Position numbers and translations under genes: made by a program
Notes under the pieces: model-generated
What the model was told of the DNA's origin: nothing
What the model saw: the letters and a program-made list of their open reading frames with translations, nothing else
Database searches by the model: none
In this document: positions 22,332 to 33,250 of the stretch, piece by piece
Numbering within the stretch: the first letter of the stretch is position 1
How the letters are laid out: each line of letters starts with the position of its first letter
Source: Teredinibacter turnerae T7901
GTDB lineage: Bacteria > Pseudomonadota > Gammaproteobacteria > Pseudomonadales > Cellvibrionaceae
Assembly: GCF_000023025.1 (NCBI RefSeq)
Contig: NC_012997.1
Location: forward strand, 2,787,125-2,851,124
Direction: 5' to 3'
Length of the DNA stretch: 64,000 nucleotides

Positions 22332-22348
22332 TTAGCACCTATCGCCCA

Positions 22349-22379
22349 AAAGCCGCTCTTTAAGAGCGGCTTTTTTTTG
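22349..22379 (+). terminator. Rho-independent terminator after gltA
   Basis: AGCCGCTCTT and AAGAGCGGCT form a 10-bp stem with almost no loop and are followed by T8, 18 bases after the gltA stop. Confidence 0.93.
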
Positions 22380-22558
22380 CCTTCAATATGGGTACAGAGC
22401 AATAAAAATAGCCCTCATTTCAGCGACCACATATCGCGCACCATATTGCATCATTTCACTGGAACTATCCCTTCAAATACCACTCTTACAGTCGTCTCCC
22501 CGCCCCTAGGGAGCAGACAAAACCTACAATAACACTGTACACCAGATGGGAGTCAGCA

Positions 22559-23506
22559 ATGATTCACGTTAAAAATCTGAGTCGACGGTATGGAGACTTC
22601 GCGGCCGTCGACAAGGTAACCTTTGCAATAAATAGTGGCGAGATTGTCGGTTTACTGGGCCACAATGGCGCCGGCAAAACCACCATCATGAAAATGATCA
22701 CAGGATTTCTCGAGCCAAGCGAAGGCTCCATTGAAATTAACAACTTGTCGATTAACCAACACGCCAAAGAAATTCAGCAATACATAGGCTATTTGCCGGA
22801 AAACCTACCTGTTTACCCCGAACTCAATGTTCTCGATTACTTGTTTTACTGCGCGCAGGTGCGAAATATACCCGCCGACAAGCAGCAAGACGCTGTCGCA
22901 GGAGCCGTACGAAAAACTGAGCTGGCAGAAAAGGCTATGCATCCGATTAGCACGCTTTCACGTGGTTTCAAACAGCGAGTCGGTGTGGCCCAGGCCCTGA
23001 TTCACAATCCTAAAATTCTAATTCTCGACGAACCCACCAACGGATTGGACCCCCATCAAACACAACAAATGCGCAACCTGGTTCGCAGCCTGGCTACGCA
23101 CGCCACAGTCATAATCTCCACGCATATCATGCAGGAAGTCGACGCCCTGTGTGATCGCGTGCTGATACTCGACAACGGCCAACTAGCAATCGATCAGACA
23201 CTCGCCAGCTTGCGACGAAGCGATACCCTGGCGTTAAGCAGCTCAATCAGTGGCGACAAACTCAACGCAATACTCGGTGAGAAATACGGAGCGCTTACTG
23301 CGCAGCAGATAACGGCTGACGAATATCGCATTCCTTTACCAGAAACGCTGGACGATAGACTGTTCGCAAGCTGGCTCGCAGAACAACTCATTCAGTCCGG
23401 CGAAAAAATTTACGCGATAAATCCGCTACTCCGCGACCTGGAAACAGTATTCCGGGGCATTCATCAACAAAAACGCCATCAGGGGGATAAAACCCATGCG
23501 GCCTGA
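22559..23506 (+). CDS. ABC transporter ATP-binding protein, GldA-like
   Basis: ATPase subunit of 315 residues. Walker A is GHNGAGKT at 34-41, the signature is LSRGFKQRVG, and Walker B is LILDEPTNGLDP, followed by the ISTHIMQEVDALCDRVLIL switch region. It is followed, with 11 bases of overlap, by a gene for a fused permease, so the two form one exporter. The best family match by pattern is the GldA/NatA-like group. In Bacteroidetes that group serves gliding motility; here no other gliding genes are seen, so the substrate is unknown. Confidence 0.85.
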   Translation: MIHVKNLSRRYGDFAAVDKVTFAINSGEIVGLLGHNGAGKTTIMKMITGFLEPSEGSIEINNLSINQHAKEIQQYIGYLPENLPVYPELNVLDYLFYCAQVRNIPADKQQDAVAGAVRKTELAEKAMHPISTLSRGFKQRVGVAQALIHNPKILILDEPTNGLDPHQTQQMRNLVRSLATHATVIISTHIMQEVDALCDRVLILDNGQLAIDQTLASLRRSDTLALSSSISGDKLNAILGEKYGALTAQQITADEYRIPLPETLDDRLFASWLAEQLIQSGEKIYAINPLLRDLETVFRGIHQQKRHQGDKTHAA

Positions 23507-26432
23507 TAAAGCATCCTCATACAAAACCACACTGAATATTGCCAACAAAGAGCTAAAGCTCTTTTTTGCATCGCCTATTGGTTATTTATTTATCGCGGTA
23601 TTTATTGCCGCAACCTTATTTGTTTTCTTTTGGGTGGAATCCTTTTTCGCGCGCAACATATCAGACGTGCGCCCCATGTTCGAATGGATGCCAATACTGT
23701 TAATTTTTCTCAGCGCTGCTCTTACCATGCGGATGTGGAGCGAAGAGCGCCGTAGTGGAACCCTTGAACATGTGGTCACTCTGCCGGTATCGACCTGGCA
23801 ATTTGTGTTGGGAAAATTCACCGCCTGCAAAACGCTACTTGCAATCGCACTGTTGCTCACGCTACCCATTCCAATCACCGTGAGTTTTATCGGTAATTTG
23901 GACTGGGGTCCGGTGATCAGCGGTTATGTCGCGACCATGCTACTGGGCTGCGCTTATATCGCCATCGGGCTCTTTGTATCCGCCCGCAGCGACAATCAAA
24001 TCGTCAGTCTTATTATCAGCGTGCTCCTCTGCGGTATTTTTTATTTACTTGGCTCCGGTGTATTTACCAATCTCCTGGGCAGTACGGGTGCGTCTCTACT
24101 TCACATGCTAGGTACCGGATCTCGCTTTGAGTCCATCACACGTGGTGTGCTGGATATTCGGGATTTTTATTACTACATCAGCATCACACTATTTTTCCTG
24201 CTGCTCAACCGCTACAGCCTGGAGAAAAATCGCTGGGCAGATGATGCAGAGCGCAGCGCGCATAATCGCTGGCGACTTGCTACAGGCCTTGCTCTCGCCA
24301 ATATTATCGCCTTCAATTTCGTACTGGCGCCGTTGACCATGCTGCGAATTGATACCACACAAGGCCAGATTTATTCGATCAGCGACGCCACCCGTGGATA
24401 CCTGCAACAACTACAGGAACCCCTGGTTATTCGCGGGTATTTCAGCGAAAAAACCCACCCGCTGCTGGCCCCCCTTGTACCCGAAGTGAAAAACCTGCTA
24501 CAGGAATACGCTGCTGAAAGCCACGGCAATGTGCGTGTCGAAATTGTCGACCCTGCCAGCGACCCCAAAATTGAAGAGGAAGCGGGCAGCAAATACGGCA
24601 TTAAGCCAGTGCCATTCCGAGTGGCAGACCGCTATGAGTCCGCTGTGGTTAACTCCTACTTTAATATTCTCATTGAGTATGGTGACGAATATAAAGTGCT
24701 GAGCTTCAACGACATGATCGAAGTAAAAGCACGTTCCGAATCGGATATCGATGTTCGCCTGCGCAACCCTGAGTACGATATTACCAACGCCATTAAAAAA
24801 GTGCTTTATGCCTACCAGGCTGGCGGGAACCTGTTCGACAGCATCAATACACCAGTGAAGCTGAGTGCCTACATTTCACCGGACTCACAGCTCCCACACG
24901 CTCTCGCAGATTTTAATACCGTTATCCGTGAAGAACTCGCCAAACGCGTAGCTGAATCCCGCGGCAAGTTTACGTTTGAATTTATTGACCCCACCGCGAA
25001 TGGTGGCCAGGTCGCGCAGGATATCGAGCAAAATTACGGTTTCCTGCCGATGGCGTCCAGCCTGTTCGATGACAATACCTTCTACTACTATCTTGTCCTC
25101 AAGGGCGAAGATGATCTCGCCATTCAATTATCCCTCCCAGAGGATTTCACCGCCGACGCCTTCGACCGGGCACTGGATGCGGGCCTGAAACGTTTCGCCA
25201 GCGGGTTCACCAAGACAATCGGCTTTGTCGCACCGCAGGCCAACCCCTACGCCGCGCAAATGGGGCAACCCGCTCCGGCCACATTTACTTCGTTGCAACA
25301 ATTCCTCAACGAAAATGCCACCACGAAAACGACTGACCTCAGCACTGGTAAGGTACCGGAGGATATCGATTTGCTGATGGTGATGGCACCAGAAAACCTC
25401 GACGAAAAAAGTGTATTTGCGCTGGACCAATACCTGATGAAGGGCGGTACGGTGGTAATGGCGACCTCCCCCTTCAAAGCCAACTTCAACCAAAGCAGTA
25501 TCAATGCTGCCGACTATAATTCCGGCCTGGCTGACTGGCTGTCCTTTCAAGGGGTCGATATTCAGAAGAGCTTGGTGCTGGACCCGCAAAGCTCCGCCTT
25601 CCCGGTACCCGTACCTCGCCAGGTAGGCATGTTTACCGTGCAGGAAATGATGCTGGTGGACTATCCCTTTTTTGCCGAAGTGCGTGAACAGGGGCTCAAT
25701 CAGGACAGCCCGGTGACCAGCGGCCTGGTGCAGCTAACGGTACCCTGGGCGTCCCCCATCGCGTTGAGCGACAGTAAAAATACCAAGCGCGAAGTACTCA
25801 AACTTGTGGAAACGTCACCGGGAAGCTGGTTGAGCAGCAGTATGGACATCAGCCCCAAAGCCAACCCGGATGGAACCCAGGGCTTTGCCTCCGGCACTGC
25901 TGCTGGTGCGCAACTGGTGGCCGCTGCGATCACCGGTCGCTTCGACTCCTACTACGCAGACAAGGAATCACCTCTGCTCAAAGAGCCAGTTTCGCCGGAG
26001 GGCGACGAATCTGTACCCAGTAAAGATCAAAAGCAGACGGAAGTGATCGGCAGTGTCATCGAACATTCGCCAGAGTCGGCACGTCTGGTGGTCATTAGCT
26101 CTAATAGTTTTGCCGAAGAAACGGTGTTGCGCATGCTCGGCTCTATGACCGGTACCAGCTACGTCAACCCGCTACAGATGATGGTGAACATCGCGGACTG
26201 GAGTCTCGACGATGAGGGTTTGCTGAGCATTCGCTCCCGCGGTCATTTCAATCGAACATTGCCGCCAATGGAAGACGGCGCTCGAGAAACCTGGGAAATG
26301 GTCAATTACGTGCTCGCCATATTCGGCCTTATCCTGGTTTATCTCGCCGTGCTCTGGCGCAAACAACTGCGCAGCGCCCGCTACCAAAAATTGCTGGCGA
26401 CTATCCCCTCGTTATCAACACAAGAACAGTGA
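23496..26432 (+). CDS. ABC-2 permease fused to a GldG-type auxiliary domain
   Basis: A 978-residue protein. The first 245 or so residues form an ABC-2 permease with about six membrane helices (for example LFIAVFIAATLFVFFWVESFF and ILLIFLSAALTMRMWSEERRSG). A further helix near 265-285 leads into a long extracytoplasmic region of the ABC_transp_aux/GldG type, with repeated ALDQYLMKGGTVVMATSPF-like beta-alpha units. A last helix (VLAIFGLILVYLAVLWRKQL) ends the protein. In Bacteroidetes GldF and GldG are separate proteins, so this is a GldF-GldG fusion. It is co-transcribed with the ATPase and the DUF4340 gene. Confidence 0.82.
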   Translation: MRPDKASSYKTTLNIANKELKLFFASPIGYLFIAVFIAATLFVFFWVESFFARNISDVRPMFEWMPILLIFLSAALTMRMWSEERRSGTLEHVVTLPVSTWQFVLGKFTACKTLLAIALLLTLPIPITVSFIGNLDWGPVISGYVATMLLGCAYIAIGLFVSARSDNQIVSLIISVLLCGIFYLLGSGVFTNLLGSTGASLLHMLGTGSRFESITRGVLDIRDFYYYISITLFFLLLNRYSLEKNRWADDAERSAHNRWRLATGLALANIIAFNFVLAPLTMLRIDTTQGQIYSISDATRGYLQQLQEPLVIRGYFSEKTHPLLAPLVPEVKNLLQEYAAESHGNVRVEIVDPASDPKIEEEAGSKYGIKPVPFRVADRYESAVVNSYFNILIEYGDEYKVLSFNDMIEVKARSESDIDVRLRNPEYDITNAIKKVLYAYQAGGNLFDSINTPVKLSAYISPDSQLPHALADFNTVIREELAKRVAESRGKFTFEFIDPTANGGQVAQDIEQNYGFLPMASSLFDDNTFYYYLVLKGEDDLAIQLSLPEDFTADAFDRALDAGLKRFASGFTKTIGFVAPQANPYAAQMGQPAPATFTSLQQFLNENATTKTTDLSTGKVPEDIDLLMVMAPENLDEKSVFALDQYLMKGGTVVMATSPFKANFNQSSINAADYNSGLADWLSFQGVDIQKSLVLDPQSSAFPVPVPRQVGMFTVQEMMLVDYPFFAEVREQGLNQDSPVTSGLVQLTVPWASPIALSDSKNTKREVLKLVETSPGSWLSSSMDISPKANPDGTQGFASGTAAGAQLVAAAITGRFDSYYADKESPLLKEPVSPEGDESVPSKDQKQTEVIGSVIEHSPESARLVVISSNSFAEETVLRMLGSMTGTSYVNPLQMMVNIADWSLDDEGLLSIRSRGHFNRTLPPMEDGARETWEMVNYVLAIFGLILVYLAVLWRKQLRSARYQKLLATIPSLSTQEQ

Positions 26433-26443
26433 GGAGCAGCCCT

Positions 26444-27376
26444 ATGAACAAAGCGATTAAAGTCCTCGCCGGATTGCTGGTCGCCCAGCTGCTGGTGATT
26501 CTGGCGTTGCAGACCAACAAACCAGGCACAACTCAAGTGGCTGCGCAGCCGCTTATCAGTGTGAATCTGAACACCGTGGATACCTTGCGCATCGACGACA
26601 GTGACGGTGGGCAAGTTACCTTGAGAAAGGAAGGTGACCGTTGGCAAATAACCAACTATGGCAATCAGCCAGCCGACCAGAACAAGGTCGCCGAGCTGTT
26701 GCAGAAGTTGAGCGACATTGAAGTCCGCTGGCCTGTCGCTTCCTCTGCCGCAGCGGCCGAACGGTTCGAGGTGGCAGAAGGAAGCGCGCAAAAAACGCTG
26801 ACCTTCCAAACCGGAGATAGAGTTATAGACTCCCTTTTTATGGGCACCAGCCCTAGCTACCGCCGCATCCACGTGCGCGCCAACGGCAGCGATGACATAT
26901 ATCAGGTAGAACTCGCACAGCATGATATACCTGCCAACCCCGAAAGCTGGATGGACAAAACTGTCCTGGAGTTCGAAGGCGACATCCTTTCCGTAAACGC
27001 AGGCGATATCGCGGTTTCTCGAGATACCAATGGCGATGAGACATCGTGGAAACTTGCCGGTAGTGCGACAGATTCGACAGATCCCACGCTCATCAACACT
27101 TGGGTAAAACGTTTCAATTCGCTGGTGGTCAGTGCCCTTGTGCCCGCGCAAGAAGTGGAGCCGATAATCGTGCAAAACCCAGCGCTCACCGCACATCTGA
27201 GCAGCGACAAAGGCGATGCCGACTACGCCTTCTACACGGCAAATGAAAAGTACTACGTAAAACGTTTCGGCAGCAGCGCGCTCTACGAGATTGCGAGCTA
27301 CCAGGCCAAACCTATCGTGGAGATCGAGGCGAAAAAATTTATGCTAAATACGTCTGACGCGGAGCCGCCGCAATAG
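26444..27376 (+). CDS. DUF4340 membrane-anchored protein
   Basis: A 310-residue protein. I start at ATG 26444, eight bases after a GAGGAG ribosome-binding site that overlaps the end of the permease gene. A single N-terminal helix (VLAGLLVAQLLVILAL) anchors an extracytoplasmic part. Two DUF4340-type repeats can be made out: VTLRKEGDRWQITN with NKVAELLQKLSDIEV, and a second half with WKLAG and a TLINTWVKRFNSL helix. DUF4340 genes regularly follow Gld-like transporter genes, so it probably works with that exporter. Confidence 0.8.
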   Translation: MNKAIKVLAGLLVAQLLVILALQTNKPGTTQVAAQPLISVNLNTVDTLRIDDSDGGQVTLRKEGDRWQITNYGNQPADQNKVAELLQKLSDIEVRWPVASSAAAAERFEVAEGSAQKTLTFQTGDRVIDSLFMGTSPSYRRIHVRANGSDDIYQVELAQHDIPANPESWMDKTVLEFEGDILSVNAGDIAVSRDTNGDETSWKLAGSATDSTDPTLINTWVKRFNSLVVSALVPAQEVEPIIVQNPALTAHLSSDKGDADYAFYTANEKYYVKRFGSSALYEIASYQAKPIVEIEAKKFMLNTSDAEPPQ

Positions 27377-27406
27377 CCAATTGAGCGCGTGCGCGGCGCC
27401 TGCTAG

Positions 27407-27430
27407 AAGCCCCCGCTCCGAGGGGCTTCG
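27407..27430 (+). terminator. Possible terminator after the Gld-like operon
   Basis: AAGCCCC at 27407-27413 and GGGGCTT at 27422-27428 form a GC-rich hairpin 31 bases past the DUF4340 stop. The following sequence has only scattered T, so termination may be partial. Confidence 0.45.
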
Positions 27431-27640
27431 TCGTTATAACCCAAACCGCGGATATGTATGCGCTGGGAAAATATTGTGCATTTTTTACTCTTTTCCCTAT
27501 CTCTGCTTATAAAGGTCTGTTATTATCCGCGCCCTTTTCCACCCACCATCCCCGGTGGGCGGCCCAGCTGTAAATCCAGTGATGCCGCATTTAAGCTGCT
27601 AAGCTAGTTGAGTGCCACCATCACACTCTCAAGGTAAATC

Positions 27641-29455
27641 ATGACACAAGACACTCAGGCGGAAAGCCTTGGCTTCGCCGACCTAAATCTCCCCAGCAGC
27701 CTGTTAGATACAGTGCGAAAACTCGGTTACGAGCGACCTTCGCCTATTCAAGCAGCGACCATCCCGGCACTTATTGAAGGGCGAGATGTTATCGGCATGG
27801 CACAAACCGGAACCGGTAAAACCGCCGCGTTTGCGCTGCCGATTCTGGCAAAAATTAAGAGCGGAAGTAAAAATCCGCAAGCATTGGTACTCTGCCCAAC
27901 CCGCGAACTGGCCATTCAGGTTTCCGAAGCTTTCCAGTCCTATGCGGCCAATATTCCTAATTTTCACGTCCTGCCGATATACGGTGGCCAGGACATGCGC
28001 ACCCAATTGCGCGGCTTGCAACGCGGTGTCCAGGTAATTGTCGGCACACCAGGTCGATTGTTAGATCACCTGGATCGTCGCAGTCTCGATCTCAGCGAAC
28101 TCCACACTGTTGTACTGGACGAAGCAGACGAAATGCTGCGTATGGGTTTTAACGAAGACGTAGAGGCAATTCTCAAGAAAACGCCGGGCAATCATCAGAT
28201 CGCACTGTTTTCTGCCACTATGCCGCCACCCATTCGCCGGGTTGCCGATACCTACCTTAAAAACCCCGTCGAAGTAAAAATTGAAACATCGGTTACCACC
28301 AACGAAAATATTGAGCAGTTTTACTGGCTGGTGAGCGGCACCAACAAACTCGAAGCACTCACGCGCATTCTCGAAGTAGAAGACTTCGAGGGCATGATTA
28401 TTTTTGTGCGCACCAAAAATTCAACGGTAGATTTGGCCGAGCGTCTGAACGCCCGTGGATTTTCTGCCGCGCCCCTCAACGGCGATATGAATCAGGCGCT
28501 GCGTGAGCGCACTATTGAGCAGCTCAAGGGCGGCAAGCTGGACATGATCATCGCTACCGACGTCGCCGCTCGCGGCCTCGATGTGGAGCGTATCAGCCAC
28601 GTTCTCAATTTCGATATCCCCTACGACGACGAGGCCTACGTACACCGCATAGGCCGCACGGGTCGCGGCGGTCGTACCGGCAAGGCAATATTATTTGTTG
28701 CGCCGCGCGAACGACGCATGTTGCGCTCCATCGAAAAAACAACGCGACAAAAAATCACCGAGATGCAGTTGCCATCGCGGCAGGACCTGATTCACCGTCG
28801 TACCCAGGAATTTAAAGCGGCAGTAACTGATTCCATCAATATGGAAAACAAGAGCTTTTTCCAGCGAATCATTGCCGAGATGTGTCACGAGCAGGAAATC
28901 AGCCCCGAGGACGTGGCCGCAGCACTCGCGTATCTCTTGCAGAAAGATCGCCCATTACTGCCGCCCAAAGGCAAAGAGCCTTCAGAACGTCCGGAACGAG
29001 AAAAGCGCGAACGTGAATTTACGCCAGAGCGTTCCAAAAAAGGCGAACTGCCGAACCTGGGTAACGCTCAGTCGCTGCGCGACTACCCCGAAATCGTCAT
29101 GGAACGTTTTCGTTTGGATGTGGGCCGCAACCACAATGTTTCGCCACGGGAAATTGTCGGCGCGATCGCCAACGAAGCTGACATTGATAGCTGCTACATC
29201 GGGCAGATTAAGATTTTCGACGATTTCAGCACCGTTGACCTGCCTGCAGGTATGCCGGATGAATTATTTCAAATGCTGAAAAAAACCCGCGTTATGCAGC
29301 GTCCGATCAACCTTAAGCGACTGGATGAGAACGGCGCAAAGCTGGCCGAAGCCAATCAGCAAAAGCAACCGCCGCGCAATAACAAACCACGCACCAATAA
29401 ACCGCGTAAGCCCGCTGGAAAAAAACGCGATTTTAAAGGCAAAGACAGAAGCTGA
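27641..29455 (+). CDS. deaD: ATP-dependent RNA helicase DeaD/CsdA
   Basis: DEAD-box helicase of 604 residues acting in ribosome assembly and RNA turnover, especially in the cold. It has the Q motif (RPSPIQAATIP), Walker A AQTGTGKT (54-61), LDEADEM, FSATMPP and YVHRIGRTGRGGRTG. After the two RecA-like domains come the CsdA-type dimerisation part and a DbpA-like RNA-binding domain (RFRLDVGRNHNVSPREIV to INLKRLDENG). The tail is basic, rich in Lys, Arg, Asn and Pro. The 264-base spacer upstream would allow the long leader known for cold-shock genes. Confidence 0.93.
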   Translation: MTQDTQAESLGFADLNLPSSLLDTVRKLGYERPSPIQAATIPALIEGRDVIGMAQTGTGKTAAFALPILAKIKSGSKNPQALVLCPTRELAIQVSEAFQSYAANIPNFHVLPIYGGQDMRTQLRGLQRGVQVIVGTPGRLLDHLDRRSLDLSELHTVVLDEADEMLRMGFNEDVEAILKKTPGNHQIALFSATMPPPIRRVADTYLKNPVEVKIETSVTTNENIEQFYWLVSGTNKLEALTRILEVEDFEGMIIFVRTKNSTVDLAERLNARGFSAAPLNGDMNQALRERTIEQLKGGKLDMIIATDVAARGLDVERISHVLNFDIPYDDEAYVHRIGRTGRGGRTGKAILFVAPRERRMLRSIEKTTRQKITEMQLPSRQDLIHRRTQEFKAAVTDSINMENKSFFQRIIAEMCHEQEISPEDVAAALAYLLQKDRPLLPPKGKEPSERPEREKREREFTPERSKKGELPNLGNAQSLRDYPEIVMERFRLDVGRNHNVSPREIVGAIANEADIDSCYIGQIKIFDDFSTVDLPAGMPDELFQMLKKTRVMQRPINLKRLDENGAKLAEANQQKQPPRNNKPRTNKPRKPAGKKRDFKGKDRS

Positions 29456-29488
29456 TACGCACAGACGAGTGTATCTAGGTAAAGACAC

Positions 29489-29514
29489 AAAACGGGGCGC
29501 AAGCCCCGTTTTTG
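29489..29514 (+). terminator. Rho-independent terminator after deaD
   Basis: AAAACGGGGC and GCCCCGTTTT pair around a short loop and run into T5, about 35 bases after the stop. The A-rich left arm may also serve the convergent DUF58 operon. Confidence 0.88.
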
Positions 29515-29556
29515 CTACAACCATTCAACACCCAAAGCATTAAATATCCATAGCAT

Positions 29557-30920
29557 TTAAAAGCGACCACTGCGTTTCAACCGCAAATACTCGGTAACCA
29601 GATCCATATGTAGCGTGTGCGGCAGCGAATCCGTGACAATCACGCCCATACCCTGCAGCCTGACCAAGACTTCTCGACGCCGCTGGCTAAATTCAGTCAA
29701 GCCGCAATAGGTGAGCGCATCGTCGAATGTCGCTACTGGATAGCGCTGGTACTTATCCAAAAAACTATCGCGTAAATTAGCCACCATCACCAAGTGTTTG
29801 CGAGCCATCAAACGACACGCACGGGTGAGGTCCTCCAGGTCTTCTTCGCGTACATTGGAGATTAAAACCACCAGCGAACGTTTCTGATTTTTGCTCATAA
29901 ACTGCTCAGCCGCACGCAGATAATCACTGGTATGTGTGCTGCTGTGTAAATCGAATAACTGGTTGAGAATCAAGTTTATTCGCGCCGGGCCTTTCAGCGG
30001 GCTCAACCAACGATCTGCGCCCGCAAAGCTCATCAGGCCAACCGCGTCACCCTGGCGCAAGGCCACATAGCTGGTCAGTAAGAGCGCATTCAGCGCATGA
30101 TCAAAATGACTAAGACGATCATCTTTATTGCGCAAACGGCGCCCACAATCCAGCAAAAATACAATGTCCTGATCACGCTCGTCTTGATATTCGCGCGATA
30201 CAGGCTTGCGATATCGAGCAGTCGCCTTCCAGTCGATTTGCCGCATAGCATCGCCTTCGCGAAACTCCCGCAACTGCCGGAAATCACTGCCCTCGCCCCG
30301 CCTTTGCTGCATATGGATGCCCAAATGTGCGATCTGTTGCTCCAGCCCAATGGCTGCTGCGCTGGCAATAGGTGCAAAGTTGGGGTACACCTTTACTGTG
30401 TCTGGCCGGCCATGGAATTGGATGCGCTGCCACAGCTTCCAGCGGGTAAGCACGCGGATTGCGGAACGGCCAAAACGCGCTTCACCCCGCTGCTCCGGAA
30501 TCAACGGGTATTGCAAAGTGCGCTCCGCACCTGGTTTAAGCACCAGTCTAACCGGTAAATCCTCTGCACTTAGCAGGGGCGGAACATAATCCATTAACTC
30601 GATATGGAGAGGAAAAACGTAGTGATTGTGCACGCGCCATTGCACAAAGGCCGGAACTCCAAGAGCCAGGCTATGAGGCAATACGCGCTCCACTTCCACG
30701 TGTTTGAATCGGCGATGGCGAAATAAATCGAAAACCGCAGCACCAATTAAATAAGCGGCAGCAATAAACCATAGCTGAACGGTTGTGCCCAACAGAGTGA
30801 AGCCTCCTGCACGCAGGCTGTCTTGCGCAATCGCTTCGGGCTGAATCAGGCGCAAGCCGAACAACACCAAACCGGCAAACAACATTGCCAGTACATACAG
30901 CAATAGATAGCGGCTAGGCC

Positions 30921-30924
<4 letters not shown>
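29557..30924 (-). CDS. DUF58 domain protein
   Basis: A 455-residue membrane-anchored protein. Two N-terminal helices (YLLLYVLAMLFAGLVLFGL and LWFIAAAYLIGAAVFDLF) precede a large cytoplasmic part. The DUF58 core is LREFREGDAMRQIDWKATARYRKPVSREYQDERDQDIVFLLDCG (about 222-265). A vWA-like fold with the DCG position in place of the MIDAS aspartate cluster follows. It is the last gene of the RDD-to-DUF58 operon, overlapping the moxR stop by ATGA. MoxR-DUF58 pairs are thought to act in assembly or metal insertion of partner proteins; the client here is unknown. Confidence 0.85.
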
Positions 30925-31900
<976 letters not shown>

Positions 31901-31904
<4 letters not shown>

Positions 31905-33250
31905 ATGGAATCCTTAATTCGCTGGAGCACTTTCACTGTTTGCAGAAATTTTTCTTCACTGAGCCCGTTGCCAGCCTGCAATGCAGCGGCCAAAGACTCT
32001 GGCGAAATCGATGCGGCCGCAGCCAGGATGCGCAGCTTTTCGTTTGGTTCGGCCCTGCTGTATGTCGGGATTTGACGTTCAGCGCGTTTTTGAATTTCCA
32101 ACTGCAGCGGTTCCAGTAACTCAGTCTGCCAACCACCGCGCCAGCGGTATTGCGCGGCAGCGGTAATATGCTCGAGAATGGAACGACGGGTCTGGTAGTG
32201 CAGCCTATGGGTCGCTCCAAACCGGGGAAGCTGTCGCCAAAGCCACAGCATTAACAAAACAAGAAACGACACTACGGTCTCGGGCATAAACGTCCACATA
32301 AGCTGCCCTAGCGACGGCATTTTCGAGCCGTGTAATATCCCTAACCGCTCCCCGTTAAAAGCCAGGGTTTCCCATAGAAAGGCGTTATCAAAATAGCCAA
32401 TGTAGTTGGAGCCAAAGATGCTGGGGTTGGCGAGAACCGTTACAAGCCCAGCGCCGATATCGACCTGGATAAAACGAGTCCCAAACTGGTCCCCTCCCGC
32501 ATAAATCACTTCATATTCGGCGACTTCCGAAAACGATGGGTCGCTAATAGCGGGATGGTCCACGACCACCTGGGATGGAAAATACACGCGAAGCTCGCCA
32601 TCAACCCCCGTAAACTCCAATGATGTCATCCGGTTTTGCGGGACATTACGCTCGAATTCTAGAATTCGTTCGCGTACGGACAGGCTTTTCGTGCGCGACT
32701 CACGATCGCCGGATCGAATCTGTTGATTGTGTTTTTCAAGGCGTTCACTGAACGGGCGCTCGTCCGCTTCAACCTGGCTGTCCGGGCCGGAGTCATCGCC
32801 GCTCGCTGCACTTTCTGAACCGATCTTTTCGGATTCGAAACTCGTGCCGTCATCCGACTCGCCATAAGACGCAGAAATTCCAAAGTAATTCAGCACCCAG
32901 TCTACGTTAGACGCCGACGGGTTTTGCGCCCCTACGATAAGATGCCCACCGGCATCCACCCAATCGACCAACTCATCCGCACGCCGCGACGAAATCAAAT
33001 GGCCGCTGTCGGGAATAAACAGCGTGCCGAAGCTCTCCATTTCTTTAGGTGTTAAGTAGCTATCAAAGGTGTCTACGACCATTCCCGCCTTCTCCGCCAA
33101 CCGCACGGCTGCCAGATAGGGGTTTTGCAAAGCCAGCTGGCTCCAGCCGTAGTTTTTCTCCTCCTCGTAGCGCTCAATGGATAGCGCGAACAATGTAATG
33201 GCGACGGCCGCAGCAACAACAATTATCGCGTAATAGATGCGATTACTCAT
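31901..33250 (-). CDS. DUF4350 domain protein
   Basis: A 449-residue membrane protein. I start at ATG 33250 (MSNRIYYAIIVVAAAVAITLFAL), which gives an N-terminal membrane helix and an 8-base overlap with the upstream stop; the open frame continues 62 residues further, but that part only shadows the DUF4129 gene. The DUF4350 region covers about 40-150 (NPYLAAVRLAEKAGMVV to DWVDAGGHLIVGAQN). An acidic Ser/Asp/Glu linker and a second helix (FMPETVVSFLVLLMLWLWRQLPR) lead to a cytoplasmic tail. Such proteins regularly accompany MoxR. Confidence 0.82.
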
